The translations under genes and the position numbers were made by a program. 64,000 nt of DNA from Shewanella intestini (lineage in GTDB: Bacteria; Pseudomonadota; Gammaproteobacteria; Enterobacterales; Shewanellaceae): contig NZ_JAAIKR010000001.1 in the NCBI RefSeq assembly GCF_018221465.1, forward strand, positions 682,001 to 746,000. The letters are read 5' to 3'. Position 1 is the first letter of the stretch. Each line of letters starts with the position of its first letter. This document shows, piece after piece, positions 21,263-30,684 of the stretch. A model generated the notes under the pieces. That model was given only the letters and a program-made list of their open reading frames with translations. It did no database searches and had not been told where the DNA came from.

Positions 21263-22228
21263 TTACTGAACGTTTTCTGTATCGCTAAATTCACCAGCAA
21301 ATAATGCTGTTGATAAGTAACGCTCAGCAGCAGAAGGTAAAACAACCACAATCGTTTTATCTGCAAATTCAGGCAGCGCGGCAATGCGGTTAGCGGCAAC
21401 CACAGCTGCACCCGAAGAAATACCCACAAGGATACCTTCTTCTTTCATTAACCGACGAGCCATCTCGATTGCATCTTCATTACTGACGGCTTCTACACGG
21501 TCTACAAGTTCAAGATCTAAGTTTCCAGGAATAAATCCTGCTCCAATACCTTGAATTTTATGTGGTCCAGGCTGAATAGGTTGGCCAGCTTTTGCTTGTG
21601 CAATGACAGGTGAATCAACCGGTTCAACAGCAACAGAAGTAATTGACTTACCCTGTGCTTTTAAATAACGACTGACGCCCGTTATTGTGCCACCAGTTCC
21701 AACACCGGCAACAAAGACATCAACTTGACCGTCAGTATCATTCCAAATCTCAGGCCCGGTGGTCTTTTCATGAATCTCAGGGTTAGCGGGATTGCTAAAT
21801 TGGCCTAATACTAAGTATTTTTCAGGTGCTGAGTCACGAATTTCATCTGCCTTATCAATGGCTCCTTTCATGCCTTTAGCGCCGTCAGTCAATACTAAAT
21901 TAGCACCTAATGCTTTAAGTAATTTACGACGCTCAAGGCTCATCGTGTTTGGCATAGTTAGCGTTAGTTTGTAACCTCGAGCGGCAGCAACATAAGCAAG
22001 AGCAATACCTGTATTACCTGATGTAGGTTCAATTAACTCAACATCTTTAGTTAACTTGCCACTTTTTTCAGCGTCCCAAATCATGTTAGCGCCAATACGA
22101 CATTTAACACTAAAACTTGGATTTCGTGCTTCTACTTTTGCAAGCACGTTACCATTACTTACTCGGTTTAGACGAACGAGAGGGGTGTTACCTAAAGTAT
22201 ATGAATTATCTTCAAAAATTTTGCTCAT
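21263..22228 (-). CDS. cysK: Cysteine synthase A (O-acetylserine sulfhydrylase) CysK
   Basis: CysK makes cysteine from O-acetylserine and sulfide using PLP. The 321-residue protein has the PLP lysine K42 (SFSVKCRIG), the asparagine loop EPTSGNTGI, the phosphate-binding loop GTGGTITG and the late motif GISSGAAV. The start has AAGGAG ten bases upstream. It is transcribed alone and converges on focA. The sulfate transporter gene cysZ lies about 11 kb further on. Confidence 0.97.
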   Translation of the reverse strand: MSKIFEDNSYTLGNTPLVRLNRVSNGNVLAKVEARNPSFSVKCRIGANMIWDAEKSGKLTKDVELIEPTSGNTGIALAYVAAARGYKLTLTMPNTMSLERRKLLKALGANLVLTDGAKGMKGAIDKADEIRDSAPEKYLVLGQFSNPANPEIHEKTTGPEIWNDTDGQVDVFVAGVGTGGTITGVSRYLKAQGKSITSVAVEPVDSPVIAQAKAGQPIQPGPHKIQGIGAGFIPGNLDLELVDRVEAVSNEDAIEMARRLMKEEGILVGISSGAAVVAANRIAALPEFADKTIVVVLPSAAERYLSTALFAGEFSDTENVQ

Positions 22229-22509
22229 GAGTCAATTACTCCTTTATTTTCATCCACACATAATAGTCATAAGTCACATATTTAGAAGTGAAAAAACGTT
22301 CTTCTTTATTCGATTTAGTTATTAAAGATAAACATATTATTCTAATGAACGGTTTTATCCGTTGTTATTGATTTTCAGATGCTTAAATAGTGACAAACTG
22401 TATTTTTTAGTAATCAATTGAACTAAATAGGTGAAAATTGTTTATGATACTGGCATGTTTTGTAATCTAAGTGTGCAAAATTCTTCAGTAAGAGATGGAA
22501 GCAAACACA

Positions 22510-23631
22510 ATGAAAAAAGTCGTCATTTCAGGGACGGGCTTATATATTCCTGAGTTTACAGTTAGTAACGATGAATTAGTCGAAAGTTACAATCGATATG
22601 TTGATTTATTCAATGAGCAACACCGGCTTGAAATTGCTACGGGTGAGATAAGTGCATTAACTTATTCAAGTAGTGACTTTATTGTCAAAGCATCAGGAAT
22701 TGAACAGCGATATGTGATGGTAAAAGAAGGAATATTAAACCCTCAAGTCATGATGCCATTGATAGAAAGTAAACCCTCTTCGGATTTATCAATGCAAGCC
22801 GAAATGGCAATACAAGCAGCAACTGATGCCCTAAATGATGCAAGTGTCACTGCCAATGAGATTGATCTTATTATCGTGGCCTGTGCCTATACTGAACGAG
22901 CTTATCCCGCCATAGCAATTGAAGTGCAACAAGCGTTAAGAACATCGGGGTTTGCTTATGACATGTTAGTGGCTTGCTCTTCGGCGACCTTTGCCATTAA
23001 TAATGCTGTTAACGCAATTCGTGGTGGTAGTGCCAATAGAGTGTTAGTGATTAACCCGGAGCTGACTTCACCACAAAGCAACTTTAAAGACCGCGACAGT
23101 CATTTTATTTTTGGTGATGTTGCGACTGCGCTAGTTGTTGAACGTGATGACTTAGCGAATAAAGTCAATGCTTTTGCTATTCATTCAATGAGCTGTAAAA
23201 CAAATTATTCCAATAATATCCGCAGTAATTTTGGCTTTGTTAATCGCTGTGATCCCCAAACGGCGGATGCTGCTGATAAATTATTTCACCAACAAGGCCG
23301 AAAGGTGTTTAAAGAGTTGTTACCCATGATCTATCAACACCTCGAACAACATTTTACGCTTGAATCGCTAAAGCCAGAAGATTTTAAACGGTTATGGCTG
23401 CATCAAGCCAACATTAATATGAACCTGTTTGTGGTGAAAAAACTCCTTGGTGATAATGTTGCTAGTGACAAAGCACCCATAGTGTTAAATGAATTCGCCA
23501 ATACGGCGTCAGCCGGTTCTGTTATTGCTTTTCATCGCCACAAAGCGGACTTTAAATCAGGTGAACTCGGGTTGCTGTGCTCCTTTGGTGCAGGGTATTC
23601 AATTGGTAGTGTTGTATTAGAGAAGTGCTAA
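22510..23631 (+). CDS. FabH-like beta-ketoacyl-ACP synthase III family protein
   Basis: A 373-residue thiolase-fold ketosynthase. The catalytic triad of the KAS III family is intact: C156 (VACSSATFAI), H298 (WLHQANINMN) and N331 (EFANTASAGS). It is about 55 residues longer than housekeeping FabH, mainly through an insertion at about 30-90 after NDELVESYN. Such members often make specialised acyl products or signals instead of starting fatty acid synthesis. The ATG at 22510 (MKKVVISGTGLYIP) is preferred to 22495 because GGAAG precedes it. The diguanylate cyclase gene begins 5 bases after the stop, so the two are probably co-translated. The substrate is unknown. Confidence 0.88.
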   Translation: MKKVVISGTGLYIPEFTVSNDELVESYNRYVDLFNEQHRLEIATGEISALTYSSSDFIVKASGIEQRYVMVKEGILNPQVMMPLIESKPSSDLSMQAEMAIQAATDALNDASVTANEIDLIIVACAYTERAYPAIAIEVQQALRTSGFAYDMLVACSSATFAINNAVNAIRGGSANRVLVINPELTSPQSNFKDRDSHFIFGDVATALVVERDDLANKVNAFAIHSMSCKTNYSNNIRSNFGFVNRCDPQTADAADKLFHQQGRKVFKELLPMIYQHLEQHFTLESLKPEDFKRLWLHQANINMNLFVVKKLLGDNVASDKAPIVLNEFANTASAGSVIAFHRHKADFKSGELGLLCSFGAGYSIGSVVLEKC

Positions 23632-23636
23632 AAAAT

Positions 23637-24875
23637 ATGAATCGATTGCGGATACTTATCGTTGAAGATAGTGAAGCGGTTTCAAAAATTCTTACCCATC
23701 TCATTATGCAAGAGCTAGGTTGTGAAGTAGACGTTGCTGCTGATTATCAAACGGCGATAAAACAACTGGAACATAATCACTACTTTGTCGTGATTGCCGA
23801 TCTTAATTTGCCTGATGCACCCAATGGCGAAATTGTCACCTCAGTGCTGACTACTTTTACAACGCCATGTATTGTATTAACAGGCAATTTAGATAATCAA
23901 CAACGAAAAGAGTTACTCAAAATGGGGATTGTTGACTACATCCTCAAAGAAAATCGATTTAGTTATCAATATGTTGTGAAGTTAATTTCAAGGCTGCATC
24001 GCAATCAAGACGTTAAAGTCTTGGTTGCAGATGATTCTGTTGTCAGTCGTAAGTTTGTCAGGGCGCTTTTAGAACAACATTTATTTCAAGTGATTGAAGC
24101 AAATGATGGTGCGCAAGCACTTGAAGTATTACAACAACACAAGGGTATCCAGTTACTCATTACTGATTATAATATGCCTAATATTGATGGTTTTGAGCTA
24201 ATTTTACAGGTTAGGGAAAATTACACTCGTGAAGATCTCGCCATTATTGGCCTATCCAATGATAATAATGAGTCGTTATCGGCGCGTTTTATTAAAAATG
24301 GTGCCAATGACTTTCTGCAAAAACCGTTTGTTCATGAAGAGTTTCATTGTCGGGTGTTAAATACGCTTGATTCGTTGGATATGATCCGCAGACTTTGGAA
24401 TAAAGCGAATCGTGATTATTTGACCAAAGCTTATACAAGGCGTTACTTCTTCAGCCAGTATAAAAAAGAGCCCAAAGAAACAGATCATTATAGCGTTGCA
24501 TTACTCGATATTGATTACTTTAAGAAAGTCAATGATAGTTATGGGCATGACGTTGGTGATCAAGTCTTGGTTGAGTTTGTTAAGCGTCTCGATTTGGCGT
24601 TTGGTCAACATTTTACCGTTGCCCGTTTTGGTGGTGAAGAGTTTGTTGTTGCTTTTAAAGGTTTAGATACAACAAAAGCATATACACTTATTGATAAATT
24701 TCGGATTCAGTCCCAACAAACCGCGATAGTGACACAAGCAGGTGCGCTTAATATTTCCTTCAGTGGCGGAGTAACACATATTATCGACGGTGGTATCGAT
24801 AATGCACTTAAACAAGCCGATGCTTTGCTATATAAAGCTAAAAAGACAGGACGTAATTTAATTGTTCAGGGGTAA
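23637..24875 (+). CDS. REC-REC-GGDEF diguanylate cyclase
   Basis: A 412-residue response regulator with two receiver domains and a GGDEF output. REC1 has phospho-acceptor D55 (IADLNLPDAP) and REC2 has D177 (ITDYNMPNIDGF). The cyclase site is G332-G333-E334-E335-F336, which is active-type. The inhibitory RxxD I-site is not at its usual place five residues upstream, so c-di-GMP product inhibition may be absent. The ATG at 23637 starts directly before the REC fold. The gene is coupled to the FabH-like gene upstream. Its last 18 bases overlap the end of the opposing EAL gene. Confidence 0.9.
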   Translation: MNRLRILIVEDSEAVSKILTHLIMQELGCEVDVAADYQTAIKQLEHNHYFVVIADLNLPDAPNGEIVTSVLTTFTTPCIVLTGNLDNQQRKELLKMGIVDYILKENRFSYQYVVKLISRLHRNQDVKVLVADDSVVSRKFVRALLEQHLFQVIEANDGAQALEVLQQHKGIQLLITDYNMPNIDGFELILQVRENYTREDLAIIGLSNDNNESLSARFIKNGANDFLQKPFVHEEFHCRVLNTLDSLDMIRRLWNKANRDYLTKAYTRRYFFSQYKKEPKETDHYSVALLDIDYFKKVNDSYGHDVGDQVLVEFVKRLDLAFGQHFTVARFGGEEFVVAFKGLDTTKAYTLIDKFRIQSQQTAIVTQAGALNISFSGGVTHIIDGGIDNALKQADALLYKAKKTGRNLIVQG

Positions 24876-27314
24876 ATAGGTTTTTATGAGTGGTTTTACT
24901 TGCTCAAAGTTTATCACTCCTAATAGCATTCCCGTTTTTCCAGTAACGACCATCAATGAGTTGGGGTGCTCACAAAAGTGACTGATAATATCACACACGG
25001 AGAAACTGGTTTCACAAGTATATTCTACTGTTTGCATAATTTGATGGGCTCTTTTACTTAATGTTAGCCTGTCATGTGAGGTCTCTGCGTCAGTATTAAT
25101 ATAAGGACTGATAGCATTATTCACGTCATCTTGTGTCACCAGCCCAATACATTTATTTTTTTTAAAAACCACCAAAAAAGCACTTTTTTGTAATTGAGGC
25201 ATCAATTCTTCTACCCGATCATCAGGGTGAATATGAACGAGGTTAGGCACAAAGAGCGATGAGATATTATGAACCTGATTTCCTTCTACTTGTTCAGTAA
25301 GTTGATATTTTTTTACCACACCATTGATGCTATTAATTGTGCCTTGATGATCAATTAACAATTTAGGCTTACTGAAAAAGTAGCCTTGAATGTAATCCAC
25401 GCCCACTTTTTGTAGCACCATAAAGTCTTTAACCGTTTCTACACCTTCAGCAATAATTTTTCCTCCAAGTGAATGAATGAGTTGAGTGAACATTTTCACC
25501 ATTAATTGTCTATGTTGGTCTTTGTCGATACCAAAAATAATATCTTTATCTATTTTGATTAAGCTCATTGGTAGCTTTGTTAGGTTAGTAAAAGAAGTAT
25601 AGCCTGAACCAAAGTCATCAATGGCAATGGTGAGACCTGCTTTTTGAATATTATGAATGGTTTCTACTACCCGTGGGTCGTTGGCAAAAATAGAAGACTC
25701 AGTTAACTCGAGGGTAATTCGACTTAGATCGATATTAGTCTTTTTAAATAGGCTGAGAGTGTCTTCTAAATTACTACGATTGCTGTAGGTTGACACCATT
25801 GAACGATTGATAGATAACGATAAGTTTTGGTTATCAAGCAACTGCGAAAGGGGGTCTATTTCTTTTAAGGCTATTTCAGCAACTAATGTATCTACTTCAT
25901 TGATCCAATCATTTTCTTCAGCAATTTCAATTACTTCTTGTGTTGTGTAATCAAAGGGGACAGCTAATTTAAAACGAGCTAATGCTTCAATTCTTTTTAC
26001 ACTTAATGATTTTATTTCCACAATAGGTTGATAAGCGACATTAATGTTTTTTGTACTTAATGAGTGTTTTAATGCTTGTTCAATCTTGGCTTTACGGTCG
26101 TTTATCTCATTGACTCTCGGGTCAAAATAATTGATTTTGTGACCTTGAAAATTAATGCATTTGTCGTTGGTTGATATTAAAGACTGCGCGGCATGACCTA
26201 ATAGTTGAGTATTATTTTTAGCATCCGCACCATCAATAGATACGCCAACATGGCAAAGAATATTATCATTTTCATTTAATTCATTCTTAACCAATTTATA
26301 AATAATTTTACATAGATCTTTATGGATGTTTTTGACGATTTTAGATGAAATAATAATGCCACAAATTTGATTTTGATTGAGTAAACCAATTTTGTAACGC
26401 GCTTTATTAAAGTCATTATGGTAAAAAGAATGGCTAATTAACCATAGACTTTTTTTGCTATTTTTAACTCCTGCCACAAAGGTGTTTAACATGAATACGA
26501 TCATGCTTTCACTGTCATCTAATTGTTCACGACAGCTATCAATTTGTTGAAAAAAATCAACTTTATTTTGCCAGCTCCATTGATCGTTATCTTTGCCTAA
26601 GTATTCTATTTGGTTAAATGAGAAATCCATTGCTGTCAGCTGGAAAATATACAAGTATTCGTTTTTCACTTTGTCGTGAAACGTTGATAACATGGCTTTG
26701 AATGGTCTTTCTTGCTTTTCTTTATCATATAAAATTATTTCACCAGACCAAGGCTTTTTTTGCTTACACCGCAAGTTGATTTCATCAAAGGTATTGTGAT
26801 TATTACAAATGATTTTACTAATACGGTGGCCTAATATTTCATAATCGTTAAATCCTAATGATTGATTTATTTGAGTATTTGTAATGATCACGTCTAAGTT
26901 TTTATCACAAATAATGACCAGCTTACTTGAGTTATGAAAAATCTCATTTAATAGTTTCTTTTCTTGCTCTTGCGCTAATAGATTTTTAATTAAACAAATA
27001 TGGCCGCTCACTTTACTTAAATTAGCTGTACTAATCGTCACTTTAGCAAGGTATTTGCAATGTTGAATATTAAAAATCAAATGACATTGGATTTCTATTT
27101 TCTGTTTCAATGCTAATTCAATATGGTTTTTAAAGTGAACCGCTTGATATTCATTTAAACGGTCAATGAGCTGCTTAAAGCGCACACTGTTACCAATGTT
27201 ATCTTCAAATAAAAGCGGCACTAAAGTATCAGAACAAAAGGTATTTTGTTCTATGTCCCACACCCAAGAGAAGCAAGTTCCAATCATATTGTCAGCAGAA
27301 ATTTGTGTATCCAT
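24858..27314 (-). CDS. PAS-PAS-(degenerate GGDEF)-EAL-CBS c-di-GMP phosphodiesterase
   Basis: An 818-residue cytoplasmic protein. Two PAS-like domains (about 5-115 and 120-235) are followed by a region in GGDEF position without a GGDEF motif (about 250-410), an EAL domain and a C-terminal CBS pair (about 690-810, HIHPDDRVEEL and CIGLVTQDDV). The EAL domain looks active: E443-A-L, SINRSM, LTESSI, IDDFGSG, IKIDKD, IAEGVE and QGYFFSKP are all present. It should hydrolyse c-di-GMP, with CBS and PAS domains adding nucleotide or redox/ligand input. The ATG at 27314 follows the response regulator stop by 17 bases, so it is the last gene of the leftward operon. Confidence 0.9.
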   Translation of the reverse strand: MDTQISADNMIGTCFSWVWDIEQNTFCSDTLVPLLFEDNIGNSVRFKQLIDRLNEYQAVHFKNHIELALKQKIEIQCHLIFNIQHCKYLAKVTISTANLSKVSGHICLIKNLLAQEQEKKLLNEIFHNSSKLVIICDKNLDVIITNTQINQSLGFNDYEILGHRISKIICNNHNTFDEINLRCKQKKPWSGEIILYDKEKQERPFKAMLSTFHDKVKNEYLYIFQLTAMDFSFNQIEYLGKDNDQWSWQNKVDFFQQIDSCREQLDDSESMIVFMLNTFVAGVKNSKKSLWLISHSFYHNDFNKARYKIGLLNQNQICGIIISSKIVKNIHKDLCKIIYKLVKNELNENDNILCHVGVSIDGADAKNNTQLLGHAAQSLISTNDKCINFQGHKINYFDPRVNEINDRKAKIEQALKHSLSTKNINVAYQPIVEIKSLSVKRIEALARFKLAVPFDYTTQEVIEIAEENDWINEVDTLVAEIALKEIDPLSQLLDNQNLSLSINRSMVSTYSNRSNLEDTLSLFKKTNIDLSRITLELTESSIFANDPRVVETIHNIQKAGLTIAIDDFGSGYTSFTNLTKLPMSLIKIDKDIIFGIDKDQHRQLMVKMFTQLIHSLGGKIIAEGVETVKDFMVLQKVGVDYIQGYFFSKPKLLIDHQGTINSINGVVKKYQLTEQVEGNQVHNISSLFVPNLVHIHPDDRVEELMPQLQKSAFLVVFKKNKCIGLVTQDDVNNAISPYINTDAETSHDRLTLSKRAHQIMQTVEYTCETSFSVCDIISHFCEHPNSLMVVTGKTGMLLGVINFEQVKPLIKTYLPLNN

Positions 27315-27331
27315 CACAGGGTTATTCCATT

Positions 27332-28054
27332 TTAAACTGCAAAAGCAAACTTGTTTGATGAGTGAAGTTGCACAATTAACATCAGGTCATTGCGTTGATA
27401 TACCTCACCAATCAACCCAATTAATGTTTGTGGTAAATATCCCATCAATTCTGAACCATTAAACACGTCGCGGTATTTATCTTTAACGGGTAAGCTAGAC
27501 ACTTCAATCACGGTTAATTTAGAATTTTCAATCTGCGAATGTTCCAAACATTCTTGCAAATTCAATTCAAACTCTTTGGCTTTTTGAAATAAGCCAATTA
27601 AAGTGATATCCATTCCATGACAAAAACTCTTTTGCTCTCCATGTTGAATGTCTACCGCAGTACAAACCGTTTCTAACTCAACCTGTGCTTGTACAATTTG
27701 CCTAATTTCTTTTGGGTAGAGCGGTTTTATGGCAATTTCAAATGGAATATGTTGCTGCTTTAACACATCTAAGTCTTTTAAATATTCTTCAACGTATGCA
27801 GAGACAATATAAATTTTTGTACGAATACCTTTTTTAAATAATTGCTGTACGACCTCGACGCCGTTGAGGGTCGGCATTTTTAAATCGATAAATGCAAGAA
27901 TCGGCTGATGCTGACAAATTAAATCAATACCTGTTTGGCTGTCTGCGGTGGTAAGTAAATTGACTTTGGTGTCACTTAAGGCCATTTCATATGCTTCAAG
28001 TAAGCAAATCTCATCATCAATAACAACAATACTGGGAAGTGGTGGATTATTCAT
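27332..28054 (-). CDS. Response regulator with a novel C-terminal domain
   Basis: A 240-residue protein. The receiver domain (1-125) has the acidic pair D13-D14 and phospho-acceptor D57 (FIDLKMPTLNG). The remaining ~115 residues contain no helix-turn-helix, GGDEF, EAL or other output domain I can name. They hold cysteines and the stretch GMDITLIGLFQKAKEF. The ATG at 28054 overlaps the kinase stop by 8 bases (ATGAATAA), showing tight coupling. It presumably relays phosphate from the upstream kinase to a protein partner, possibly the EAL protein next door. This is inference from gene order. Confidence 0.85.
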   Translation of the reverse strand: MNNPPLPSIVVIDDEICLLEAYEMALSDTKVNLLTTADSQTGIDLICQHQPILAFIDLKMPTLNGVEVVQQLFKKGIRTKIYIVSAYVEEYLKDLDVLKQQHIPFEIAIKPLYPKEIRQIVQAQVELETVCTAVDIQHGEQKSFCHGMDITLIGLFQKAKEFELNLQECLEHSQIENSKLTVIEVSSLPVKDKYRDVFNGSELMGYLPQTLIGLIGEVYQRNDLMLIVQLHSSNKFAFAV

Positions 28055-29516
28055 TTTCAATTCCTAACTCAATTATAAACGAAGTATAGTTATTCATTTT
28101 ACTTTCGACGTGTATCTCGCCATTGGCGTTATTAATTAATGTGTTGGAAATACTCAACCCAAGCCCGGTACCTTGTCCGACATCTTTGGTAGTAAAAAAA
28201 GGGTCAAAAATTTTAAATTGAATGTCTGGAGGAATGCCTGCGCCATTGTCTGTAATGGTAATAATGCAGCTTTTGCCTTGTTGCTTTACCTGCAAACTGA
28301 TTGTTGGTGCTGCAACATTGGCAACTGCATGTGAGGCGTTAATTAGAATGTTAAGCAGAATTTGTTCAAGATGGTCTTCTGAAATAGCCACCTGTAATTG
28401 GGTTAAATCATTTTGATAGTGGTAGTCGATAGCGGTGCCGTTAATACTCGTTTGAAATAAGTGGTTAACTCGTAAAATAGTGTCATGTAAATGGCAGCGC
28501 TTACGCGATGATGACTTTTTGCGAGAGAAAACTAATAAGCCGTTGGCAATTCTCTGCACCCGAGTAAGTAATGATTCAAGTTTTTGCAGTTTGTCATTGA
28601 TTTGCTGGTTTTTATTGTGGTTGTTGATATATTCCAAGTAGCTAAACATGGCCATAATCGGGTTATTTATTTCATGTGCGACACCGCCAACTAATGTACC
28701 GATTGTGGACTGTTTTTCCATTGAAATAACTTGATTTTGAGAATTTTTAAGCTGCTCGAACAATTGTAAATTTTGTTGTTCGGTTTTCATTCTTTCTTTA
28801 ATTTCAGCAAGTAAAGCATTCTTTGATACGGTTGTTTCTTGTAAGTCTATTCGCATTTCATCCGCTGACTTTCCTAACAGAACTAATTCTTCAAAACCGT
28901 TAATAAAAATGGGTTTGGATAAGTCGCCTTTACCAACATGCTGAAAATGCAAACGCAAAGCACGTAATGGGTATGACACCCGTAATGACACCATTGCCAT
29001 CAATATAAATAAGAAAATGAATAGTAATATGGCCGTCACAGTTAGAGTGAAATAAATTTCTTTAACTTTATTGGTGAGTTGGACTTGAATTTTCTCAGAG
29101 ATATTCTGCGCTGAATTTGACAATAAATGTAATGTGGATATCAAGGCAACAGGGGTGATACTGGTGCGTCTAGATTGATTAGATAAACGTTGAAAGTTTT
29201 GCATTTGAGTTTTAGATAACCCAATTAAGTCTTTTAATTGGGTGAATAAAGAGTTCGGGTGTGCTTCAACATAATTAATTAAGTCTTGCTGGGTATGGTT
29301 CCACTGTTTTTCTGCCCTAAGGCTAGCTGAATGGGTGTAATCATAAGTAAGAATGATTAGATCAAAGCTTTGATGAGAAATGATTGATGAAGTAGCAATT
29401 TGACGCCTTAATTCAGTCAGTTCTTGATTGAGTTTAAGTGTAAAAATACCGGTAATGGTTAATGTCAGCAATACCGATAACATACAAAAAAACAATGTGC
29501 CTTTTAAACTACTCAT
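28047..29516 (-). CDS. Membrane sensor histidine kinase
   Basis: A 489-residue kinase. TM1 is at about 8-28, a periplasmic region at about 30-155 has no recognisable domain, TM2 is at about 160-182, then HAMP, a coiled coil and the catalytic core. The phosphorylated histidine is H281 (GGVAHEINNP), the N box is NILINASHAV and the G boxes are DNGAGIPP and GQGTGLGLS. The ATG at 29516 overlaps the stop of the upstream binding-protein gene by 8 bases (ATGAGTAG). The periplasmic part may read the state of that binding protein. There is no clear DNA-binding partner. Confidence 0.9.
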   Translation of the reverse strand: MSSLKGTLFFCMLSVLLTLTITGIFTLKLNQELTELRRQIATSSIISHQSFDLIILTYDYTHSASLRAEKQWNHTQQDLINYVEAHPNSLFTQLKDLIGLSKTQMQNFQRLSNQSRRTSITPVALISTLHLLSNSAQNISEKIQVQLTNKVKEIYFTLTVTAILLFIFLFILMAMVSLRVSYPLRALRLHFQHVGKGDLSKPIFINGFEELVLLGKSADEMRIDLQETTVSKNALLAEIKERMKTEQQNLQLFEQLKNSQNQVISMEKQSTIGTLVGGVAHEINNPIMAMFSYLEYINNHNKNQQINDKLQKLESLLTRVQRIANGLLVFSRKKSSSRKRCHLHDTILRVNHLFQTSINGTAIDYHYQNDLTQLQVAISEDHLEQILLNILINASHAVANVAAPTISLQVKQQGKSCIITITDNGAGIPPDIQFKIFDPFFTTKDVGQGTGLGLSISNTLINNANGEIHVESKMNNYTSFIIELGIENE

Positions 29517-30519
29517 GGGCAATCACACTCACTTTATTAGGGTATAAATCTTTAAGAAAGTGCTCATTTATATAGTCTAATACCATAAATTCATGAGGTT
29601 CTGTATGAACATGATTTTTTTCTTCTAGTGTTTCCTCCCATTGCCACTGTCCTTCCCAAAGTGTTAATGCCGCTTGCGGAAATTGCAATTGCGCATTGTA
29701 GCTCTGCCAGTCATGAGCAAAAGCGTGTTCTGGCATATCAATATTTTTAGCAAAAGAGGCTAACGCTTTTTGGGGGTGCATACGCACATACTGCTCGGCA
29801 TCGGCTAGCGCTTTAAGGATATTCGATACCGTTTCTGGGGAATCATGGAGTAATTGATTTTTTGCCAATAACACTTCGTATTGAATGTAATCGTTAGGGA
29901 ATTTAAAACTGATGGCGTCATTACCGAGTAACGATTTTGCTTGGTTTAAAAAAGGTTCTCGCATGGTAAAAGCATCTATTTCACCTCGATATAAACGCGC
30001 TGGAAGTGTTTCTGCTTTAAAGAATAGCGTGTTGATATCAGTTAGCTTGATGCCATATAACGGCAGAATTGAGTCATGAAAATGATGTACGGTTGAGTTT
30101 TCTTGGGTGCCAATTCGCTTGCCTTTTAAGTCACTGATGTTGTTAATGCCTTTTTGACGGTTCGCGATAATACCATTGACATTATCATTGAAAGATAATG
30201 TGGCAAGACAAGTGATGCTATGGTGTTCGTGTATGGCAAGAATAAATGGGATGTCAGCAGTAGAAACAACTTGTGCGTCACCATTAATTAATCCTTCTTG
30301 AAGTGCGCGTTTTCCACTTGGGTAGTAAGATACTTCAGCTGTAATTCCATGGTTGTCGAGAAAGCCTTCATTGATGGCTAAGTGCAATAAAATGGCACTT
30401 AGCTGCATAGGGACTGCAAATTTAACCGTGACAGGGGCGGGGATGTCAGTAAGAGGCTTATGACAACTACTTGAAAAAATAACGCAGCAACAGCAAATCA
30501 TCCTGAGCAAACTTTTCAT
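29509..30519 (-). CDS. Periplasmic substrate-binding protein (NMT1/THI5-SsuA type), probably a sensor
   Basis: About 336 residues. The signal sequence ends in a weak lipobox (FSSSC19). The mature part matches NMT1/SsuA-type solute-binding proteins: VKFAVPMQLSAILLHLAINEGF, then SGKRALQEGLINGDAQVV, NISDLKGKRIGT and EIDAFTMREP. Family members bind thiamine precursors, sulfonates, nitrate or similar small molecules. No ABC permease or ATPase gene is nearby. The gene overlaps a sensor kinase, so a role as a sensory co-receptor, like LuxP with LuxQ, is more likely than transport. The ATG at 30519 is preferred, since AAGGA upstream leaves no spacing for 30531. The ligand is unknown. Confidence 0.84.
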   Translation of the reverse strand: MKSLLRMICCCCVIFSSSCHKPLTDIPAPVTVKFAVPMQLSAILLHLAINEGFLDNHGITAEVSYYPSGKRALQEGLINGDAQVVSTADIPFILAIHEHHSITCLATLSFNDNVNGIIANRQKGINNISDLKGKRIGTQENSTVHHFHDSILPLYGIKLTDINTLFFKAETLPARLYRGEIDAFTMREPFLNQAKSLLGNDAISFKFPNDYIQYEVLLAKNQLLHDSPETVSNILKALADAEQYVRMHPQKALASFAKNIDMPEHAFAHDWQSYNAQLQFPQAALTLWEGQWQWEETLEEKNHVHTEPHEFMVLDYINEHFLKDLYPNKVSVIAHE

Positions 30520-30684
30520 ACTGGCTAACATCCTTGTATTTCGCCGATAAAGATAAGTTTAGCAATAATTAAATTTTTAACTGACAAAAAATAATGTTAG
30601 GGAGAGTTCGTTGGTGATTTTCTAGTACATTTGTTTATTTAAATTGTGAACTCGAAGGTTCATTAACTGAAAATGACTTATTTT

